From the NCBI GenBank assembly GCA_028571685.1, contig CM053162.1, forward strand, positions 70,606,351-70,670,350: DNA of 64,000 bases. Reading direction: 5' to 3'. The DNA is from Heterohyrax brucei (Eukaryota; Chordata; Mammalia; Hyracoidea; Procaviidae). Both the position numbers and the translations under genes were made by a program. The notes under the pieces were generated by a model. That model had not been told where the DNA came from. It saw only the letters and a program-made list of their open reading frames with translations, and searched no databases. This document shows, in pieces, positions 33,458 to 43,906 of this stretch (its first letter is position 1; every line of letters begins with the position of its first letter).

Positions 33458-33550
33458 AAAAAAGAAACAGTGCTGTTGAGTCAATTCCAACTCACAGGGA
33501 CCCTGTAGGGCAGCATAGAACTGCCCCATCGAGTTTCCAAGGAACACTTT
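33458..33550 (-). repeat. AfroSINE 3' half
   Basis: An A-rich edge (AAAAGAAAAAAGAAAC), GTTGAGTCAATTCCAACTCAC and GAACTGCCCCATCGAGTTTCC. The head is missing. Confidence 0.8.
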
Positions 33551-33697
33551 AATTCTGTCAAATGTCTTCAATTTTTAGTGCTCCTTATCAAAATGAAAGC
33601 CTCACCCCATTACACAGGGTCACTGTGAAAACAAGCAGGCAGGCTGTACTGCCCACAATTTGCTCCTGGTCTCAGAACCAAGTCCTGAAACCCTAAA

Positions 33698-33904
33698 CCA
33701 CAAAAACAAACCAGGTGTCACTGGCGTGATTTCAACTTATGGCAGACCCTCTGTGTCTGAGGACAGCTATGGGCCACAGGCTTTTCAGTGGCTGATTTTT
33801 CAGAAGGAAACCACAAGCCCGTCTTTGAAGGACAGCCCTGGGTGGACGTAAGTCTCCAGCCCGCCATTCAGCGGTGTATTTACTGTAGCGCCACCCAGGT
33901 TCTC
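33698..33904 (-). repeat. AfroSINE-related long-form SINE, second subtype
   Basis: GCTTTTCAGTGGCTGATTTTTC, CCCTGGGTGGACGTAAGTC and GTAGCGCCACCCAGG follow the form at 11478. Confidence 0.75.
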
Positions 33905-34010
33905 CTCTATCAGCTGATGCATGTGTGTGTCAGGGTCAAGGGGTTTCTGAGGTGGCCTGAGTCCTCTGCCTTCTTTCCTTCCTGCTCTTTGTTCCTCCAC
34001 TGTCCTACTA

Positions 34011-34190
34011 AGGACAACCCTGGTCACTTAGTGGCCAAGTGCTACGCCTGCTAGCCGAAAGGCCATCAGCTCAATCAGGAGCTCCTTGGATACTCTATGA
34101 GGCAGTTCTACTCTGTCCTATAGGGTCATTATGAGTCAGAATCGACTCTATGGCTATGAGGTTTTTGTTGTTGTTGTTTGGTTGGCTTGG
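34011..34190 (+). repeat. AfroSINE with GTT tail
   Basis: ACAACCCTGGTCACTTAGTGG head, GCTCCTTGGATACTCTATGAG, GAGTCAGAATCGACTCTATGG tail, then TTGTTGTTGTTG simple tail. Confidence 0.9.
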
Positions 34191-34977
34191 GGTATTTTTC
34201 TAAGCTGTACAGAGTTAGCAGCTGCAGAAAACGGAATCAAAACTGAGTGTCCACAGAGTTCTGGTAGCTGTAGCCCCACTTGTGAAATATCACATAACAT
34301 TCTGGATCAAATCTATGTTCCCTAATGAAGCCCATCTCTCTAGGGGGTCAGGTAGGGTGGTTTGATGAAGACACCACCTTGATGTGACAGAGGCTACTTT
34401 CAACTACCAGCCATTCTTTTACTGAGACTTATAAATGTGTTAGCATAAGGGATATTTCTTATGCCTGGTCTTCTGTGCATCTGTGCTATATTTTTTGTTT
34501 TAGAAGCAGAAACTATTCTTACACAGTACAATGAATTAAATAGCTTTCCACCTTAGTGTATATTTTAGGATATTTTTGGAAATTTTTCCTTACGTTGAAA
34601 GGATTAAAGGACATTGTTGTTAGGGTTTGAAGCATTCTCAAACTTCAAACACTTCTTCATCATTGCTCACTCAATGTTCTACTATTTCTAAGCCAATTAT
34701 TATAATTTATTTTGAATATTCCAGTTTATTAAGATTTTATTAGCAGAGAATGCATTGATAATGTGTTTTCTCTTGCTGAATTATTTGGTAGTGGTCTTTG
34801 AACAAAAGGCTGCTGAGCACTGGACAGTCATCTTCAGTGAATTTCCACATGGATTAAAACTAGGCCCCAGTCAGTGTGTGGAATCCCCTGATTCAGGACC
34901 TTGTCCTCAAAGACACGTGAAGCCTTGAAATCTGTTTGCTGTAAACCTGAAGCAGGCTCTCATTACTTCTGAGCTCA
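34191..34977. other. Unassigned AT-rich sequence
   Basis: No family or gene recognised. Confidence 0.35.
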
Positions 34978-35150
34978 GTACCAAGCCAAAACCAAATTCA
35001 CTGCCACTGAGTCAATTCCAACTCATAGAGACCCTATAGGACAGAGTAGTACTTCCCTGAAGAGTTTCCAAGGAGCTTCTGGTAGGTTTAAACTGCCAAC
35101 CTTTTGGTTAACAGCTGTATCACTTAACCACTATACCACCAGAGTTTCCC
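34978..35150 (-). repeat. AfroSINE, full length
   Basis: GCCAAAACCAAATTCACTGCC tail, CAATTCCAACTCATAGAGACC, TTTAAACTGCCAACC B-box region and TATACCACCAGAGTTTCC head. Confidence 0.93.
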
Positions 35151-35560
35151 AGTTTCTCTTATACTAACCACATATTTCCAGAACTTGACACCACTGGGTA
35201 TGTCCATACTGAAACATGACCTTGAAACCTTCATCTTCATATTATGACCACAGATGAGTTGGGGTTTTTTCAGTTACTGAGAGTATTCCTAGTAGCTGTT
35301 TCTGTACTGCAGTGACTCATCAAGGAACTGACTGCAAACTGTCATAAACATATCCCAGCACACCTAGTTGGAAGGGTCTTCTAGACGAATCCCCAACAAT
35401 CCATGGCTCCCCAGTGCCATCCCATATGAGGAGTGATATGAGGGACACTCAATAAGATCGGACTTTTCTTTTTAACTCAGTATTTACTCTCAGCTCTCTG
35501 CACTTGACCCTGGTATCTGCCGGGCTGAGACTTTTGGGAATTCAGAGCAGAAACTGTATA
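35151..35560. other. Unassigned sequence
   Basis: No family or gene recognised. Confidence 0.35.
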
Positions 35561-35561
35561 T

Positions 35562-35800
35562 TTATTTATTTATTGTATTTCAAGTGAAAGTTTACAGTTC
35601 AAGTCAGTCTCTCAAACAAAAACTTATACACACCCCATTACATTTCCTAGCTGTTCTCTCCACCCTGTGATAGCACACTCCTCCCCTCAACCCTGAAAGT
35701 CCCAATTCCCAAACAGAAATAGCCTTTCTCCTAAGACCCAGCTCTTGTAAATCAGTAGTACGTTGGCCTTTACAGCCATGCCTTCCACCAAAGATTTGCG
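35562..35800 (-). repeat. Probable LINE 3'-UTR fragment
   Basis: The left edge TTTATTTATTTATTG reads as an A-rich tail on the minus strand. Beyond it TTTCAAGTGAAAGTTTACAG and CCCCATTACATTTCC resemble a common afrotherian LINE end. I cannot name the family surely; L1 is my best guess. Confidence 0.35.
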
Positions 35801-35949
35801 AATCTGATTATGAACCCAAAAGTCAAGAAAACTGCTCTTCATTCATCATATGTTTGCCTCTTATGGGTGCTCTTCGGGCACAAAGCTGCTGAAGCCTGAA
35901 CAGAGGATGGAGTTTGAGTCAGGGAAAAGATACTTATTCAAAACTCAGT

Positions 35950-37194
35950 GTACAAGGTGCAACAATTCAGTTCACAAACTTATTCTAGACAAAGTGCTAC
36001 ACACCTCCTTGCTGAATATCACTACAGTCACCTTCGAAGTCCTCCCCTTGGGAAGCTGCGTACTGACACCGGGACCTAGTCCACCCTTTGAAGCAATCTT
36101 GGAACTCTTTTTTCTGGAATCACTATCAGAGCTGTTGTTGTATTACCTTCAATGTTGCAAATGTCATCCAAACGTCTTCCTTTCAATGTTTTCTTTATCT
36201 TCAGGGGCCAGGTCAGGTGAGTAGGCAGGATGTTCCCATACATTTATTTGTTTACTGGCTAAAAACTTCCTCACAGACAGTGTTGTGTGAGCTGGTACAC
36301 TGTCACAACCCAAGAGCCATGAGTCGCCAAGAAGTTCAAGTCATTTTTTTCTAGCATTTTCACACAACCTTTTCAGCACTTCCGATTGGTACAAACTCCA
36401 AGTGAACAATCCCCCCAATATCAGAAAAGGTTGGCAACATCATCCTGACTCTTGATCTGGACTAACAGAAATTTTTTGGTAGTGGAGAGTTGGATGACTT
36501 CCATTGTACATTTTGATGCTTTGTTTCAGGGTTGTATTGATACATCCATGTTTCATCACTAGTGATAACACAGCCCAGAACATGATCTTGCCTCTCCAAA
36601 AAGTCTTGGCAAACTTCAGCTCTCCTTGATAGGTTCATTGGTGAGCTCCTTCAGGACCATTTTTGCACATACCTTTCTCATGCCAAGATCTTCATTTAAG
36701 ATTTCCCTGGGTCTCTATTGATGTTCACTTGGTTGGCTACAATTCTGACAGTCTGCTGATGATTCTGGCATGCAATTTGATGAATTTTTGAGATGTTTTC
36801 ATCAATTCTGTTAATTACTAGCCACCCTGACTTCTTTTTGTCAGTGATGCTTTCTCTCCCCTCAGAAAAACGTTTAATCCATTTGTACACTGCTGTTTTC
36901 TTCATGGCAGTATTCCCATAAACTTGCACTAACATGTTCCTGATTTCACTTCCAGTCTTGCTTAACATTTGCTGATTGCTCTAATTTAAGCTCAAATTTT
37001 CTTGTGATGGCACACAAAAACACACCAAACAATAATAAATGCCACTCGGCAAGACACTGCCATGTTTTGACACAAACACAGCTGTGAGACATTGACATAT
37101 CAAGGCTATGAAACCTTACTGAGTTTTATGTACAGTGCCACCAACTTAAGTGCACAGTGGCAAGTTCATGAACTTAATTGTCAGACCTCATGTG
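35950..37194 (-). mobile_element. Mariner DNA transposon, full length, copy C
   Basis: Both ends carry matching terminal repeats: CAATTCAGTTCACAAACTT at the left and AAGTTCATGAACTTAATTGTC at the right. The length of about 1.25 kb is normal for mariner. The minus strand encodes a decayed transposase over nearly the whole length. The 90-codon frame 36696-36968 is the N-terminal helix-turn-helix part (MLVQVYGNTAMKKTAVYKW and on). Confidence 0.9.
35995..36968 (-). pseudogene. Mariner transposase pseudogene, copy C
   Basis: Mariner transposases cut and paste DNA with a DD34D catalytic triad. Here the first aspartate is kept in SDETWMYQY (minus-strand codon at 36555-36557) and the second in CDSVPAHT (36302-36304). 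The stretch after SPDLAP (SPD codon at 36212-36214) has a short deletion that removes the third aspartate region and the following FFLF-like residues. The C-terminal FEGD-type region lies near 36020. Frameshifts and stops lie between these blocks, so no active enzyme is made. Confidence 0.85.
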
Positions 37195-37904
37195 TTTCTG
37201 TTCTAGGACAAATTGATTTTGACTTCTTAGCATCAGAAAGATTGTCTAGAAAAACTGGTCGAATAGGAAATCTGTACTGTGAGCCAGCCCCTAGTGGCAC
37301 ATAAATAGGAAGAGGTATAATAAGTTAGGTTCTTCCCAATTTTCAGAAGAGGCCTGGGTCTCAGGAATAACTTTTTTGAAACAAAACTGACTAAAGGACC
37401 TACTACCTGTGCCTTCATTAGCAAGTTGGTGAATCAGGAATCCACTGACTCCAGGATTACACACCACTTGAGCTCTAACTGGGGACCAAGTTGCTGTGGC
37501 CAAAGAAGTTGGCTCAGAAGCCATGATGTACTAGTTAGATCCACACAAGCAAAATGGGTTGTTCTACCTCCCTCCTTGCTGAACTCAGTTCCAGTAAGAC
37601 GTCCCAGGCTACACATAAAGCAACACCATGACAGGTTTAATGTCTATGATGTTAGGTCCTGAGCTGCCTAAATCAACCATTTTAAATTATTCCTTTATCG
37701 GCACTTGGCTGGCTTTATCCTTTATGTTTTAGATGTAACCCATTCAGTCTTAGCTCTTCTTCCAGGTAAACGTATGTCTTCTTTTGCCTGGGATTTCCAC
37801 AGATGACCTACACTTCCCTGGACTGTCCTTTCCATGACATGTCCCTGAGTATAAGTATCCCCAGGTATAGGTGTTCCTTCTATTTCCATCCAGATTGACC
37901 TGGC
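37195..37904. other. Unassigned sequence
   Basis: No family or gene recognised. Confidence 0.35.
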
Positions 37905-37952
37905 TCTAGTTTCACTATGAGTTGGACCCCACTCGACAGTAGTGGGTTCTGG
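37905..37952 (+). repeat. AfroSINE tail fragment
   Basis: TTCACTATGAGTTGGACCCC, ACTCGACAGTAGTGGGTTC. Confidence 0.6.
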
Positions 37953-38495
37953 GCCGTGGCTTGTTTACAGCCAAGACCTGATGCTGTAATAGAGTTCTAA
38001 CATCAAAAAGCTAGTTTCTAGAAGACACGACAGGAGAGACTTAGCTCCATTAGTGGTTTAAACTGGAAGAATCTTACTCTTTTCACCAAACATGCATCTC
38101 AGCTACAAAACATTGTGTATAGGCAGATCCCATTAATTTCTGTAAATGAAATTTCAGTTCTGTTTATTGTACTGGACTGAATGATGTCAGACCAATATAA
38201 AATAAGTCTGCGGAAATAATCATCCTTCAATCATAGAGAAATTGAAATCTGTATTTTATTTATGACTGAGAATAAATAACTTGTTTAAACTTCATTGTTT
38301 GGTTAAAAATAATAATGATGCATAGATTAGGTCTTCCTTGATCCAGGCATTTGATTCACTCATTTGTACAGTCAGCACAACAAGGTGTGAAAGACATTCA
38401 TCTTAATCTAATGACTTTAGCAAAGTGCCCTCTGAATTCACATGTATTTTCTTTCTTCTATTACAACACTAAATTAAATTCAGTATGTTGATCAG
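37953..38495. other. Unassigned AT-rich sequence
   Basis: No family or gene recognised. Confidence 0.35.
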
Positions 38496-38590
38496 AGCGT
38501 CCCCTGGTGGTACAAATGATTCGGACTTGACTAACCTTATAAAGTCACCACGAGTTGGAATCAGCCCAAAGGCAGTGGGTTTTATTTAGG
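38496..38590 (+). repeat. AfroSINE with internal deletion
   Basis: The CCCCTGGTGGTACAAATG head joins directly to the tail AAGTCACCACGAGTTGGAATC. The middle is missing. First of three head-to-tail SINEs. Confidence 0.75.
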
Positions 38591-38591
38591 T

Positions 38592-38745
38592 TTTAACCCT
38601 ACTGGTGCAATGATTCAATGCTACCGCTGCTAACTAAAAAACTGGCAGTTCAAATTCCCAGACATTCCTTGGGGCAGTTTTATCCTGTTCTGTGGGATCA
38701 CTGCGAGTCAGAATTGACTCAACCACAAAGCGCTGTTTTTTGTTG
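38592..38745 (+). repeat. AfroSINE, nearly full length
   Basis: TTTAACCCTACTGGTGCAATG head, GGCAGTTCAAATTCCCAG, GAGTCAGAATTGACTCAACC tail and a T-rich end. Second of three in tandem. Confidence 0.88.
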
Positions 38746-38747
38746 TC

Positions 38748-38930
38748 ATTACTAACCTGGAGATTGGCAGTTCAAACCTATCCAGTGGTCTGCAGAAGGA
38801 AGGCCTAGTAATCCACTTCTGTAAAGATTACAGTGAAGAAAACTCCACAGAGCCGTTCTTCTCTGCAACACACAGAGTGGTCATGAGTGGGAGTTGATGT
38901 GATGACAGGGGTTTGGTATGTTAGCCAAAC
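38748..38930 (+). repeat. AfroSINE long form, 5'-truncated
   Basis: TGGCAGTTCAAACCTATCC, AATCCACTTCTGTAAAGATTAC, GAAAACTCCACAGAGCC and GGTCATGAGTGGGAGTTGATG. Third of three in tandem. Confidence 0.75.
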
Positions 38931-39439
38931 ACGTGGTGTGATTTATATAAAGTTTCTATGGAAGCATGAAATCCTTCAAGAAGGCCACTAGGCCTCCTTC
39001 TCTGGGGTATATTCTTATTTCTGTCACCTGAACCACTTGGCCCTCCCCCTCAGTGAGAGGGCCCTGCTCACGTGAACACAGTGCATTTCATACCTCCCTC
39101 CTGACTCCACCTCGGCCATACAGGGGACCGTCATGGCTGTGCCTACAGGTTGCACACTGCTTCCTCCTGCATTCCTGTTACTGTCCAGATCAGTTACTCA
39201 GCTTTGTCCACCAGTGTCCCTTGGTGGGGTGCAAATGAGAAATCGTAGTAGTGACCCTTGGAACAAGGGTGTCCCCTGGGTGTAGCTCAGGACTCTTGTC
39301 CAGTTTCATACCCTGTGACCACAGCAAGGCAGAGTACCCAGTTCTCTGCTGTAGTTCCCCCCACTGACTTTGAACAGGGATATGGAGCCAAGGTGCTGTG
39401 GGGCTTGAAAATTCTAAAAGGAGCTGTCTTCTGGACAAG
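38931..39439. other. Unassigned sequence
   Basis: No family or gene recognised. Small frames on both strands overlap one another. Confidence 0.35.
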
Positions 39440-40045
39440 GAGTACAGGGACTCTTGTTGTCACTAGGTGCAACAAGTTGATTCCGACACATAGTGACCCC
39501 ACTTGCAACAGAGCAAAACACGGCCTGGTCCCGCACTGTCCTCGCAGCCATTGTTATTCTTAGCCCGTTGTTGCAGCCACCGAATTGATGCATCCCACCG
39601 AGAGCCCGCCTCCTTTCCTCTGAGCCTCCACTCAGCTGGGAATGACGTCCATCTCCAGGGACCAATCTCTATGGATAACACGTCCAACGTACGGAAGACA
39701 CAGTCTCATCGTCCTCGCTTCCAAGGAGCATTCTGACTGTACTTCTTCCGAGACAGCTTTGTTTACTCTTTTCACAGTCCACTGTATATTCAGCATTCTT
39801 CTCCAACACTGTAATTCAGAGGCATCGCTTTTTCTTTGGCCTTCCTTATCCATGTCCAGCTTTAACATACATATGTGGCAATTGAAAACTCTATAACTTG
39901 AGTCAGTTTCATTTTAGTTTTCAAGGTGACATCTTTTCTTTTCAATACTTTAAAGAGGTCTTTTCTAAACAATTTTCCAAATGTAACACATCTTTTGATT
40001 TCTAGAGTGATGCTTCCTTGAGTGATGATTGCGAATCCAAGTAAA
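39440..40045 (-). mobile_element. RTE/Bov-B-type LINE, 3' fragment
   Basis: It starts in the 3' end (GTTGTCACTAGGTGCAACAAG) and runs through the C-terminal coding segment (CTTCCAAGGAGCATTCTGAC, GTCCACTGTATATTCAGC) to CGAATCCAAGTAAAG at 40045. The match stops exactly where the minisatellite begins. The minus-strand 78-codon frame 39632-39868 is the family's C-terminal part. Confidence 0.85.
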
Positions 40046-40250
40046 GAAGGAGGGCAACAGCATCTGGTATGGCAGATAACAGCATCAGGTAACAAAGGTA
40101 ACAGCATCGGGTAAGGCAGATCACAGCATCGGGTAGAGAGGGTAACAGCATTAGGTGAGGAGGGTAAGAGCATCCGGTAAGGAGAGTAACAGCACTGAGT
40201 GGGGAGGATAATAGCATCAGATACGCGGGGTGACACCATCAGGTAAGGAG
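40046..40250. repeat. Minisatellite, unit about 24 bp
   Basis: Eight to nine imperfect units of the form GGTAACAGCATCGGGTAAGG follow one another. The unit varies most at the end (AGGCAGATC, GAGAGG, GAGGAGG). Because 24 is a multiple of three, all minus-strand frames stay open, giving repetitive frames with no biological meaning. Confidence 0.9.
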
Positions 40251-40424
40251 GGAGTGAGCAGCCCCCACTTGTCTGTCAGTGGAGGCTTGCTTGGTGCTGT
40301 GATGCAGGAAGCTATGCCACTGGTATTTAGGTACCAGCAGGGTCAACCACAGTAGATAACTTTCAGCTGAAATTCCAGACTAAGACAGACTAGGGAGAAG
40401 GATACAGCAGTCTACTTCTGAAAG

Positions 40425-40745
40425 GAATTGTTGTTGTTGTTAGCTGCCATTGAGTTGGTTCCAACTCATAGCAACCCTATAACTAACAATGTGAAACACT
40501 GCCTGGTCTTGCACCATGTCCACACTTGTTTTTATGCTTAAGCCCATTGTTATGGCCACTATGTCGATCTATCTCATAGAGGGTCTTTGTCTTTTGCATT
40601 GACTGTCTACCAAGCATGATGTCGTTCTCTGGAGATTGATCTTTCCTGACAATATGTCCAAAGTATGTAAGATGCAGTCTTGCCATCTGTGCTTCCAAGG
40701 AGCACTCAGGTTAGACTTCTTCTAGAATAGATATGTTGGCTTTTT
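40425..40745 (-). mobile_element. RTE/Bov-B-type LINE, 3' fragment with GTT tail
   Basis: TTGTTGTTGTTGTTAGCTGCC is the minus-strand reading of the AAC tail. The sequence continues with CCATTGAGTTGGTTCCAACTC, TGAAACACTGCCTGGTCTTG and TTCCAAGGAGCACTCAGG. It ends next to the 5' end of the plus-strand full-length RTE, so the two are head to head. Confidence 0.88.
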
Positions 40746-40942
40746 TGGCAGGCCATGCCCAAAAGTGAACCTCCCCGCACCCCCCAGGTTGGAAGACACT
40801 CGGAAGACTACTGGGAAAGAGTTCCCTTCTCAAAGTACAGTCGATCTTAAAGACATGGGTAGAGTAAGGCCTCTGGGACCTTCATTTGTTGATATGGCAT
40901 GACTTAAAATGAGAAGAAACAGCTGAAAACATCCACTAATAA

Positions 40943-41690
40943 TAGGAACATGGAATGTATGAAGTGTGAATCTAGGAAAACTGGAAATTGTCAAAAATGA
41001 AATGGAATGCATAAACATTGACATCCTGGGCATTAGTGAGCTGAAATGGACTGGTCTGGGCCATTCTGAATCTGACACTCATATAGTCAACTATGCTGGG
41101 AACAAAAATTTGAAGAGGAACAGTGTTGGGTTCATCATCAAAAAGAACATTTCAAGATCTACCCTGAAGTACAATGCTGTCAGTGATAGGATAATACCCA
41201 TATGCCTACAAGGACTGCCAGTTAAAACAACTATTACTCAAATTTACACACCAACCACTGAGACCAAAGATGAAGGAGTTGAAGACTTTTATCAGCTTCT
41301 GCAGTCTGAAATTGGTCGAACATGCAGTCAGGATGCATTGATAATAACTGGTGACTGGAATGTAGAAGTTGGAAACAAAGAAGAAGGATCAACAGTTGGA
41401 AAAGACGGCCTCAGTGACAAAAGTAATGCCAATCATATGATAGGATTTTGCAAGACTAATGACTTTTTCATTGCAAATACCTTTTTTAAGCAATACAAAC
41501 AGTGACTGTAAACACGGACCTCGCCAGATGGCATACACAGGAACCAAATTGACTACATCTGTGGAAAAAGGCATTGGAAAATCTCCATATCAGTAGTCTG
41601 AACAAGACCAAGTGCTTACTGTGGCACAGATCATAAATTACTCATGTGCAAATTCAAAACGAAACTGAAGAAAATTAGAACAAATTTACG
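40943..41690 (+). pseudogene. RTE endonuclease domain, decayed
   Basis: This is the apurinic/apyrimidinic-type endonuclease that nicks target DNA. Landmarks in order: GTWNV near 40949, the ISELKW motif with catalytic glutamate (41031-41049), IYTPTTETKDEGVEDF, ITGDWNVEVGN (catalytic D and N, 41348-41373) and, after a frame break at 41503, QIDYI and GTDHKLL (catalytic D-H near 41627). A 179-codon stretch from 40966 is open; just upstream an arginine-like codon has become TGA in ATG-TGA-AGT, fitting CpG decay. The 179-codon stretch is the longest recognisable TE coding frame in the window. Confidence 0.88.
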
Positions 41691-41699
41691 ACAGCCAAA

Positions 41700-43530
41700 G
41701 TAAGGCCTTGAGTGTATCCCTCCTGAGTTTCAAGACCGTCTCAAGAACAGATTTGATGTGTTGATCACTAATGACCAAAGACCAGACCAGATGGAATGAC
41801 ACTAAAGACTTCAACAGGAAAGAAAGAAGAGACCAAATTGGATGTAAGAGGAGACTTTGGGAAACTTGCTCTTGAACGTTGAGCAGCTAAAGCAAAAGGA
41901 GCGAATGACAAAATAAAGGACCTAAATAGAACATTTCAGAGAGCAGCTCGAGAAGACAAAAGAAAGCATTATGATGACATGTGCAAAGAGCTGGAAATGG
42001 AAAGTCAGAAGGGAAAAACACATTCTGCATTTCTCAAGCTGAAAGAACTGAAGAAAAAATTCAAACCTCTAGCTGCAATAGTGAAGGATTCTACAGTGAA
42101 ACTGTTAAAAGACTCAGAGAACATCAAAAGAAAGAAGATGGAAGGAATACACGGTCATTATACCAAAAAGAACTAGTTGATGTTCAGCCATTTGAACAGG
42201 CAGCATGTGATCGGGAGCCAGCAGTACTGAAGGAAGAAGTCTTAGCTGAATTGAAGGCAATGGCAAAAAACAAGGCTCATGAAACTGATGGAATATCAGC
42301 TGAGATATTTCAACAAACAGATGCAGCACTGGAAGTACTCGCTTGGCTATGCCAAGAAGTTTGGAGGACAGCTACCTGGCCAACTGACTGGAAGAGATCC
42401 ATATTTATGCCTATTCCAAAGAAGGTGATTCAACCAAATGTGGAAATTACTGAACAATATTGTTAATATCACATGCAAGTAAAATTCTGATCAAGATCAC
42501 TCAAAAGAGACTACAACAATATATTGACAAGGAACTGCCAGAAACACAGGCTGGGTTCAGAAAATGACATGGAACCAGGGATATCACCACTGATGTTATG
42601 GATCTTGGCTGGAAGCAAAGAATACCAGCCAGATGTTTACTCATGTTTTAATGACTATGCAGAAGCATTTGACTGTGTGGATCACACTAAACTACGGCTA
42701 ACATTGAGGAGAATGGGAATTCTAGAACACCTAACTGTGCTCTGAAGGAACCTGTGTATGGATCAAGAGGCAGTCATGCAAACAGAACAAGGGGACACTG
42801 CATGGTTTAAGGTCAGGAAAGGCATGTATCGGGGTTGTATCCTTTCACCATACCTTTTTAATCTGTATGCGGAGCAAATAATGCAAGAAGCTGGATTATA
42901 CGAAGAAGAACAAGGCATCAGGATTGGAGGACAACTCATTAACAACCTGTGTTATGCAGACACCACCACCTTACTTGTTGGAAATTAAGAAGATTTAAGG
43001 CATTTACTGATGAAGGTCAAGGACCACAAACTTCAGTATGGATTGCACCTCAACAGCAGGAAAACAAAAGTCCTCACAACTGGACCAGTAAGCAGTGTTG
43101 TCATAATGGAGAAAGGATTGAGGTTATCAAACATATCATTTTACTTGGGCCCACAGTCAAGGGAAGCAGCAGTCAAGAAATCAAAAGACGCATCATACTG
43201 GGAAAATCTGCTGCAAAGGACCTCTTCAAAGTAATCAGAAGTGAGGATGTTACCTTGAAGACTAAAACACACCTGACCCAAGCCGTGGTATTCTCAGCTG
43301 CATCGTATGCATGTGAAAGCTGGACTATGCACAAAGAAGACAGAAGAACTGATGGCTTTGAATTGTGGTGTTGGAGAAGAATGTTGAATGTTGAATGTTC
43401 TGGAATAAGTCCAACCAGAGTGCTCCTTGGAAGCAAAGATGGCAAGACTGCATCTTACATACTTTGGACATGTTGTCAGGAAAGATCAGACCCCGGAGAA
43501 GGACATCATGCTTGGTAGAGGGGAGGGTAA
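41700..43530 (+). pseudogene. RTE reverse transcriptase and C-terminal region, decayed
   Basis: The reverse transcriptase copies the element's RNA at the nicked target. Visible blocks: KRSIFMPIPKK (about 42395), QAGFRK-like region (42545), VYSCFNDYAEAFDCVDHTKL (about 42633-42690), GCILSPYLFNLYAEQIMQEAG (about 42833-42890) and the catalytic region, which reads YADT instead of YADD (42952-42963). The C-terminal part with FELWCWRRMLNVE and YFGHVVRKDQTPEKDIMLG is kept in frames 42949-43518 and 43427-43690. Several frame changes separate the blocks. Confidence 0.85.
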
Positions 43531-43732
43531 GTGCAAAAGAGGAAGACCCTCAACGAGATGGATCAACACAGTGGCCACAACAGTGGGCTTAAGCATGAAA
43601 ACAACTGTGGACATGGCACAGGACTGGGCAGTGTTCTGTTCTGCTGTTCATAGGATCGCTGTGAGTCAGAACCAACTCGACGGCACCTAACAACAACAAC
43701 AACGACGAGCCCCTCTGAACCAACCTCCCCTA

Positions 43733-43906
43733 ATGCACACATACAAACATGGACCTGTGGTGAAATGATGGGGACTACACAGAAGGACACACACGCTCAC
43801 ACACACATACCTGGGGAGGAATGGTTGAGGACATATAGAAGGATACGCACACATACATATACATATACAGATCTGTGACGGAATGATATAGATTACACAG
43901 AAGGAC
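43733..43906. repeat. Degenerate minisatellite, about 3 units of about 58 bp
   Basis: Each unit holds a CACACATAC-like start, a TGGTGAAATGATGGGGAC-like middle and a TACACAGAAGGACA-like end (43741-43790, 43798-43845 and 43849-43906). It lies 27 bp after the RTE tail. Confidence 0.65.

Larger units (their letters stand above)
40746..43706 (+). mobile_element. RTE/Bov-B-type LINE, apparently full length
   Basis: It starts with the family's 5' untranslated region (CCCAAAAGTGAACCTCCCCGC, then TTCATTTGTTGATATGGCATG), continues through an endonuclease domain, linker and reverse transcriptase, and ends CAACTCGACGGCACCTAAC with an AACAACAACAACAACG tail. At about 2.96 kb it is close to the usual length for RTE elements. 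It is the most complete copy here and can serve as the local reference for the others. Several single-base stops and small deletions break the single ORF. Confidence 0.9.

Noticed and set aside
40002..40239. Repetitive minus-strand frames with regularly spaced cysteine pairs
   Set aside because: They are translations of the 24-bp minisatellite, which keeps frames open because its unit length is a multiple of three.
40046..40250. Possible CRISPR-like array
   Set aside because: The units are contiguous and degenerate with no unique spacers, and the genome is mammalian.
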